Both the position numbers and the translations under genes were made by a program. From Closterium sp. Naga37s-1 (taxonomy: Eukaryota; Streptophyta; Zygnematophyceae; Desmidiales; Closteriaceae): 64,000 bases of DNA. This document shows, one piece after another, positions 58,997 through 64,000 of this stretch; positions within the stretch are counted from its first letter, which is position 1; the number at the start of each line of letters is the position of its first letter. The DNA is taken from contig CANJKZ010000078.1 in assembly GCA_947471745.1 (NCBI GenBank), positions 5,761,001 to 5,825,000 on the forward strand, given 5' to 3'. The notes beneath the pieces are model-generated. The model worked only from the letters and a program-made list of their open reading frames with translations, was not told the origin of the DNA and searched no databases.

Positions 58997-59505
58997 TGAG
59001 ACGGGTGACTATGTAGTAGAGGGTGATGTACATGGGGGGGGGGTTCTTGGCGCAGAACTCAGCAGGAAGCGCAGCGCGGTAGCGAGTGTCACTAGTGCGG
59101 AGGTGCGTAATGAGGTCAGCGACTGTGGGAAAGGCAGCAAGGTCAGGGAAGAGGTACGGTAGCATGAGGCGGCTCAGTGCAGCAGTGGCAGGGGAGGAGT
59201 AGCGTGCAACTACAGCGTCGTACAAGGTTTGAGCACTCTTGTACTGGCTAAAGTGCGCACGCTCAGAGGTAGGTAGGTGGCGACGCACAGCAAGACGTGC
59301 AGCAGCATCGCGCGTGGCCCACTGTGAGCGAACAGTGGCGTCAGCATCAGCAGCGGGGGGCAGGAGAGGCACCAGAAGTGAGGTCAAAGAGGGAGAGGCC
59401 GTCTGCCCTATCGCACTGTAAGAAAAGCTGCAGATCATCTATCCAGACTTCAAAGTCAATGGCCCGACCCTCAGCGTCAAAAGCGAGGACACTAGGGGTA
59501 GCCAT
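58997..59505 (-). pseudogene. Copia B gag N-terminal part, two frameshifts
   Basis: Starts at ATG 59505-59503, MATPSVLAFDAEGRAIDFEV, and is homologous to copia A gag. Two breaks relative to that gag: an extra C in a C-run near 59359 (after TSGASPAP), and a 2-bp loss near 58998 (RLTD then PSCSQG instead of a DSLR-type junction). Between them the frame reads ARLAVRRHLPTSERAHFSQY and ITHLRTSDTRYRAALPAEF. With identical LTRs, these are either very recent mutations or, for the C-run, base-call errors. Confidence 0.8.
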
Positions 59506-59569
59506 GACAGCAGTAGACTAGCAGTGCAAACAGTAGGGTGAGGGCAGTGCTGTGAGAGAGGCGCTGCTC

Positions 59570-60290
59570 TTACCGGACAGGGCGGCTCGGGCGGCTCGGC
59601 TGCAGGGCGGCTCGGCGACTCGACGGCTGGGCGGCTCGGCTGCTGGGCGGCTCGGCGGCTCGGCTGCTGGGCGGCTCGGCTGCTGGGCGGCTCGGCGGCT
59701 GGACGGCTCGGCTGCTGGGCGGCTCGGCTGCTGGGCGTATCGGCGGCTGGGCGGCTCGGCTGCTGGGCGGCTCGGCTGCTGGGCGGCTCGGCGGCTGGGC
59801 GGCTCGGTTGCTGGGCGGCTCGGCGGCAGGGCTGCTCGTAGGAGTAGGCGTGGGGGCCGTAGGAGCAGGCGCCGGGGCCGTAGGAGCAGGGGCCGAGGCC
59901 GCTAGGGCGGCGGAGTAGGGGCCGCGAGGGCGGCGGAGTAGGGGCCGCGAGGGCGGCGGATCGGGGCCGCGAGGGCGGCGGATCGGGGCCGCGAGGGCGG
60001 CGGAGTAGGGGCCGCGAGGGCGGCGGATCGGGGCCGCGAAGGGCGGCGGATCGGGGCCGCGTGGGCGGCGGAGTAGGGGCCGCGAAGGGCGGCGGAGTAG
60101 GGGGCCGCGAGGGCGGCGGATCGGGGCCGTGAAGGGAGGCGGCCGGCGCCGCGAGGGTGGGGCCGCGGGGTCGCTAGGGTAGGGCGACAGAGCCGCGAGG
60201 GCGGCTCGAAGGGGCCGCGAGGGCGGCGCGAAGGGGCCGCTAGGGCGGCGCGAGAGAGGGGAGCGCGACTCGGGCAGGGGCTGAGTGCGC
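59570..60290. repeat. GC-rich repeat leader of copia B
   Basis: Two tandem repeats in the untranslated leader: a 16-bp unit (GGGCGGCTCGGCTGCT) at 59577-59840, and a 22-bp unit (GGGGCCGCGAGGGCGGCGGA plus TC; starts 59941 and 59963) at about 59885-60125. Unit sequences differ wholly from the copia A leader repeat, though position and GC-richness match. Confidence 0.88.
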
Positions 60291-60491
60291 TCCGGGCAGG
60301 AAAAAAAAAACGGTGGGCCCTAGGAACAGCTCCCACGAGGGAACCTGCTCGATACCATGTGAAGAAACAAGGAATGAATGAACTATGAATGAATTGGGTA
60401 CAAGTACTAACCCTAATTGGGTTGTACCCCTTATGGGCTACCCCACTATAGCCTACACAATATGCATGAGCTATAATGTTCTGACATATGC

Positions 60492-60860
60492 AACACGTGG
60501 GATCGTGCATGGTTTTCAGACAAAAACAGCAGCGGTTCGGTTTCCCACCGCACAGTTTTGTCTAGAACCATCGATCGTGACAGCAGTGACGGGGATGTTG
60601 CTGTGCGGCCCAATCACAGTCGCATGCATTGCGTGGCATGTGCATTTCCCCCGAACCCTCTCGAAGGGTGGCGAATATTCCCTGCGAGCGCAGCGATTAT
60701 GCTGCCACGCAGGGTCCTCTACGGGGGTAGGCGGGGGTTCTCGCCTGTCATTGACGAGGACCCCGAGGCGCCAACCTTACGGGGTCCCCTTCGTTGCCCA
60801 TTTGTGCACCGTCTCTTTCATTTTTTTCATTCAAGATTCCAGTGTAGGCCGCCTGGCTGG
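60492..60860. other. Flank of copia B, probable 5' part of the transposase gene
   Basis: No recognisable protein. The next coding signal is MAEFSGTHFLFKNKRARPWR at 60868, so this is probably promoter or 5' UTR of the transposase, with copia B inserted immediately upstream. Confidence 0.35.
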
Positions 60861-60867
60861 CGAAGCC

Positions 60868-63026
60868 ATGGCGGAATTCAGCGGGACGCACTTCCTCTTC
60901 AAGAACAAGAGAGCTCGCCCATGGCGACTTACCGACGACGGGGTGGTATACCCGTGAGCCCGCAGCGCCTCCAGTGCCACCTGAACCCCCAGCGCCCCCT
61001 GCTCCTCCTGCTCCTCCTGCTCCTCCTGTTCCTCCCGCACCTCCCGCTCCTCCAAATCCGCCTGATATCGGTGCCAGTGCTCACCAACGGCCCGTGCTCC
61101 AGCTGTATTTACCAGCCACTTTCGACGAGTGGCTGTCTGAAACGGACACACCCAAGGCCCCTGATGTGTTCATCCAGGCTCCGCCGCCTGCACCACGGTG
61201 GGGACAGCCCGAAGCCTGCACGTGGGACGAGTCGGCTGTGGGCGCCGACGATGACGTGGCCGCCGATAAACAATACAGCGTCGACGGCGACGGTGTCAGC
61301 GACGGTGAAGCGGACGCCGAGGAGGACGTGTTCCCAGATCGTGGTGCAAGTGCCGAGGACGACGACGGTGTGGAGTCATGGTGGCGCGACGCACCACGCG
61401 AGAAGATGCCGATATCGACGTATCCGCCGATTAACAAAAAACGACCCCACCCCTCCTCCCAGAACCGAGATGCCCGCCCCCCCTCTCCCAGGCACAAGCC
61501 GTCTCAACATAAACGGCAGGCCTACACCTCCCAGGAGAAACTCAGGTGGCTCGTGCGGCTGGAGCTGGCAGCATCGATAAGCAAGGTCGCGCGGGAGTCC
61601 GACATACACCGCAAATGCCTGACGGAGTGGAAAAGCCAAGCAGAGGAGCTCAAGGCTTCACATGCCGCACGGTGTCGACTTCATGGTCGCGGGAGGTCTT
61701 CTTGGTACAGACCCATGGAGTTAAAGGTGTATGCTCAACTCCTCGACTGGCGACGCCGCGGTGTTGCAGTTTCAGTTGGCCGGCTCCAAGAATGGTCACG
61801 CGAAGTGATGAAGGTGCTGTTCCCGAAAGTCAAGTGGAAAGGGAGTCAGCGGTGGTCGGAGCGGTTCCGCAAGCGGTGGAACCTCAGCGTGCGCATGAAA
61901 ACTAAGGTGACGCAGAAAACGCAGGAGCGTAAGTGCCTTGTTTCCCGCTTACCTCTAGCGAATTCGCATGGTTTATGAGTTATACTCATCCTTCTTCCTA
62001 TCTGTCCTTCCCTCTGTCAGAATCCCAACCACTAGACCATTGGGATAAAAGGGCTTGTTAAGTAGCGGGTCAGTGCGCCCATAACCCCCCAGGCCAACAT
62101 GCCTGTAACCCTTCCCTAGGATCAATCGGGGATCACCAGTGGACCTCTGACACCCCCCCGCACTGGGATGCCCGAAGTGCACACACTGGGATTCGAACCC
62201 GAGACCTTTGCTCTGATACCATGTCAGAATCCCAACCACTAGACCATTGGGATAAAAGGGCTTGTTAAGTAGCGGGTCAGTGCGCCCATAACCCCCCAGG
62301 CCAACATGCCTGTAACCCTTCCCTAAGACCAATCGGGGATCACCAGTGGACCTCTGACACCCTCCCCGTGCGCAGACGTGGCGACGAAGTGCAAAGAATT
62401 TTGGCAGTTCGTGCGCGACGCACGCAACGAGTACGCGATCGACAATCGATACATAATCAACGCCGACCAAACGCCTCTTTGGTTGGAGATGCCGGCCACT
62501 ACCACCGTGGAGCAGACGGGCGTGAAGTCGGTGCCCATCCGCAGCGCTGGTTACCAGAAAGAAAGAGTCACCGTGATGCTGGCGTGCACGGCGACGGGCG
62601 AGAAGTTGAAGCCGTGGGTGTTTTTCAAGCGCAAGACACTCCCTAAGGGTGACTTCCCGAACGGTAAGCACATGTTCTTGTGCGTGTTCTGGATGTTATA
62701 AAAAAAAAGGGACTTACCACCGCTTGCTTGTGTGCAGATGTCGTGGTCGGCTGCCAAGCAAACGGGTGGATGGAAGCCACGGGCGTCATCCAGTGGCTCG
62801 ATGAGGGCGTGGTGCCGTTCATGAAACCCAAATTCGGCGTGCAGAGTCGGAGCGCCATGCTAGTACTCGACTCCTACCGTGGTCACCTTACCAAGGAAGT
62901 CAAGGCGAGATTCGCGGCGCTCAACATCGTGCCGGCGGTCATCCCGGCGGGATGCACGGCAGACGTGCAGCCGCTCGATGTGTCGGTGAACAAGAGCTTC
63001 AAAGCAAGTGTTCGCCAGCAGTACCA
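60868..63026 (+). pseudogene. Pogo/Tigger-like transposase (CENP-B type), interrupted
   Basis: DNA transposase or domesticated relative. Exons to 61928, 62376-62663 and 62738-63026 join in phase 1 with GTAAG donors. Exon 1: Pro-rich and acidic N-terminus, a CENP-B-type helix-turn-helix (YTSQEKLRWLVRLELAAS, ISKVARESDIHRKCLTEW) and the second DNA-binding domain (GSQRWSERFRKRWNLSVRMK). Exons 2-3: DDE_1 catalytic core, with INADQTPLWLEMP, TVMLACTATGEKLKPWVFFK, MLVLDSYRGH and CTADVQPLDVSVNKSFK supplying the three aspartates. A copia LTR (63027) cuts the frame right after SVRQQYH, removing the C-terminus. The likely start MAEFSGTHFLF (60868) runs into TGA at 60955 and is one frame off from the Pro-rich part (open through 60974), so the N-terminus has a frameshift or an unseen exon. 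No terminal inverted repeats found. Confidence 0.82.
62015..62359 (-). mobile_element. TRIM retroelement in transposase intron 1
   Basis: Complete 345-bp element. LTRs 62015-62152 and 62222-62359 are 138 bp each, TGTCAGAATCC to CCTCTGACA, and differ at two positions in the tract after TTCCCTA. Target duplication CCCTC on both sides (62010-62014, 62360-62364). On the minus strand the right LTR is followed by an exact TGGTATCAGAGC primer site. The interior is only 69 bp. It sits in the 447-bp intron 61929-62375 and ends 16 bp before the exon-2 acceptor, leaving both splice sites intact. Confidence 0.94.
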
Positions 63027-64000
63027 TGTGAGAATGATAGACGAAAGAATGAATGAACTAGAAATGAGATGGGTACATATAGGAAACACATAAGTGTTGT
63101 ACCCACTAAGAGCTACCCCACTACAGCCTAAATAGACCATAGCAGATATAAGTTTGACACACCCCCATAGGCAAAGTGGGGGAGAACAAGAGGTCACAAG
63201 ACCAGTCAAGAAAAGCAAAGCAAGCTCAGGGTGGATCACAAAGTCACCACACAGTCTGAGCACAAGCAAAGGGCCATAAGGCCAGTTCACATGCAGAGTT
63301 ATATAAAGGAAAGTAAACAGTACAGGGAACACAACCTAGCAAGTGTAAGCATGCAGGTATAAGTATATAGAGTACAGTACAAGCAGAGTCAAGAAGTCAA
63401 CAAGTGAGGCACAGTAGGTACAAGGCCTAACACAGTACAGAAACGCTGATGATCACAAGGCTGAAGTGCCTTGGTGAAGACATCAGCAGTGTTGGCCTGA
63501 GAGGCCACGTAAGCAAGACGAAGCTGGCCACGCTGCTGCAACTCTCGAGCAAGGAAGTAGCGCAGAGCAATGTGCTTCGTTCTGTGCTCCAGTCTGTGCT
63601 CCTGACACAAGGCCAGCATGGCCTTGTTGTCGACGTACAGAACTGGAGGAGAACGAGGCGCCTCTCCCAAGTCGGTCAGCAGGTAGGTGAGCCAGCGAAG
63701 CTCCTGTGCAGCCATGGCCCCAGCGTAGATCTCAGCCTCACAACTGGAGCTGAGAACAGAAGAAGAGCGGGTAGACCGCCAGGAGACAGAACCGGAGCCA
63801 AGGCTGAAGGTTTAACCCTGTGACGACCGCTGCGTAGCCAAGTCGTCAACCCAGGAGGCGTCAGCGTGACCAGTGAGGACAACTCGAGCCCGTCCTCCAA
63901 GCACGAGCCCCATGCCCGATGTACTGCACAAGTATCGCAACACCCTCTTCGCAGCATCCCAGTGCACCTTTCGGTGCCTGCCGGGAGCCACGTAGCGAGC
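63027..64000 (-). mobile_element. Copia element E, 3' end, runs off window
   Basis: LTR 63027-63159 (133 bp, TGTGAGAATG to TTTGACA) followed by the same CTATGGGGGTG purine tract. The LTR shares the block GCTACCCCACTACAGCCTA with those of A and B. The left target site would be TACCA (63022-63026); the right end is outside the window. It inserted into the last visible exon of the transposase. Confidence 0.9.
63389..64000 (-). pseudogene. Copia E pol, RNase H end
   Basis: Minus-strand RNase H with AAQELRWLTYLLTDLGEAPR, VLYVDNKAMLALCQEHRLEH, and ANTADVFTKAL near the stop. The frame is broken at 63813-63815, where TAA replaces the Tyr codon found in copia A and B (GYTFSLGSGSVSW). Upstream, GHADASWVDDLAT and LVLGG continue to the window edge. 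Confidence 0.85.

Larger units (their letters stand above)
53224..60486 (-). mobile_element. Copia element B, young full-length copy
   Basis: LTRs 53224-53352 and 60358-60486 are 129 bp and identical. A perfect target duplication TATGC flanks it (53219-53223, 60487-60491). The minus-strand 5' LTR is followed by a primer-type site TGGTATCGAGC; a CTATGGGGGTG purine tract abuts the 3' LTR. Order is leader repeats, gag, protease, integrase, RT, RNase H. Identical LTRs and a long intact pol frame mark a recent insertion. Confidence 0.97.

Overview
This is a nuclear window from a eukaryote, most likely a streptophyte (a charophyte alga or early-diverging land plant). Grounds: spliced genes with GT-AG introns, a plant-type USP/kinase/U-box protein, a TIP/HIP-like aquaporin, telo-box motifs near gene starts, and several GC-rich Ty1/copia elements. 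The copia proteins look like those I associate with zygnematophyte algae such as Closterium. That species-level guess is from memory and untested.

Layout. 1-817: 3' exons of an aquaporin. 1353-2465 (-): a four-exon gene for an mL59-type mitochondrial ribosomal protein, rebuilt from short exons. 4088-6204 (+): SDE2, with its GGKGG ubiquitin-like fold and conserved C-terminus, followed by three tandem copies of its last-exon tail. 7406-8429 (-): a TBC/RabGAP-like fragment with duplicated half-exons. 8354-10033 (+): a Q-rich open frame whose 3' end is also duplicated. 11339 to about 28600 (-): a probable GT2-like glycosyltransferase gene interrupted by a 13.8 kb array of an 8-bp unit (11792-25551). 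28904-29307: a TRIM retroelement with identical LTRs. 30600-37778 (-): a 2095-residue USP-like/kinase/U-box protein in five exons. 39265-46305, 47367-49044, 53224-60486 and 63027 to the window end: four copia elements, all on the minus strand. 49606-51965 (+): five-exon RPL15. 52162-52758: a hAT-like MITE. About 60860-63026 (+): a pogo/CENP-B-type transposase gene carrying a second TRIM in its first intron and cut by the last copia element.

The genes do not form a pathway. Three (RPL15, mL59, SDE2) are housekeeping genes of ribosome or RNA/genome maintenance. The recurring theme is local sequence amplification: the 3' ends of five separate loci are tandemly duplicated just past the functional copy, the copia elements carry GC-rich repeat leaders, and an intron appears to have grown into a kilobase-scale satellite.
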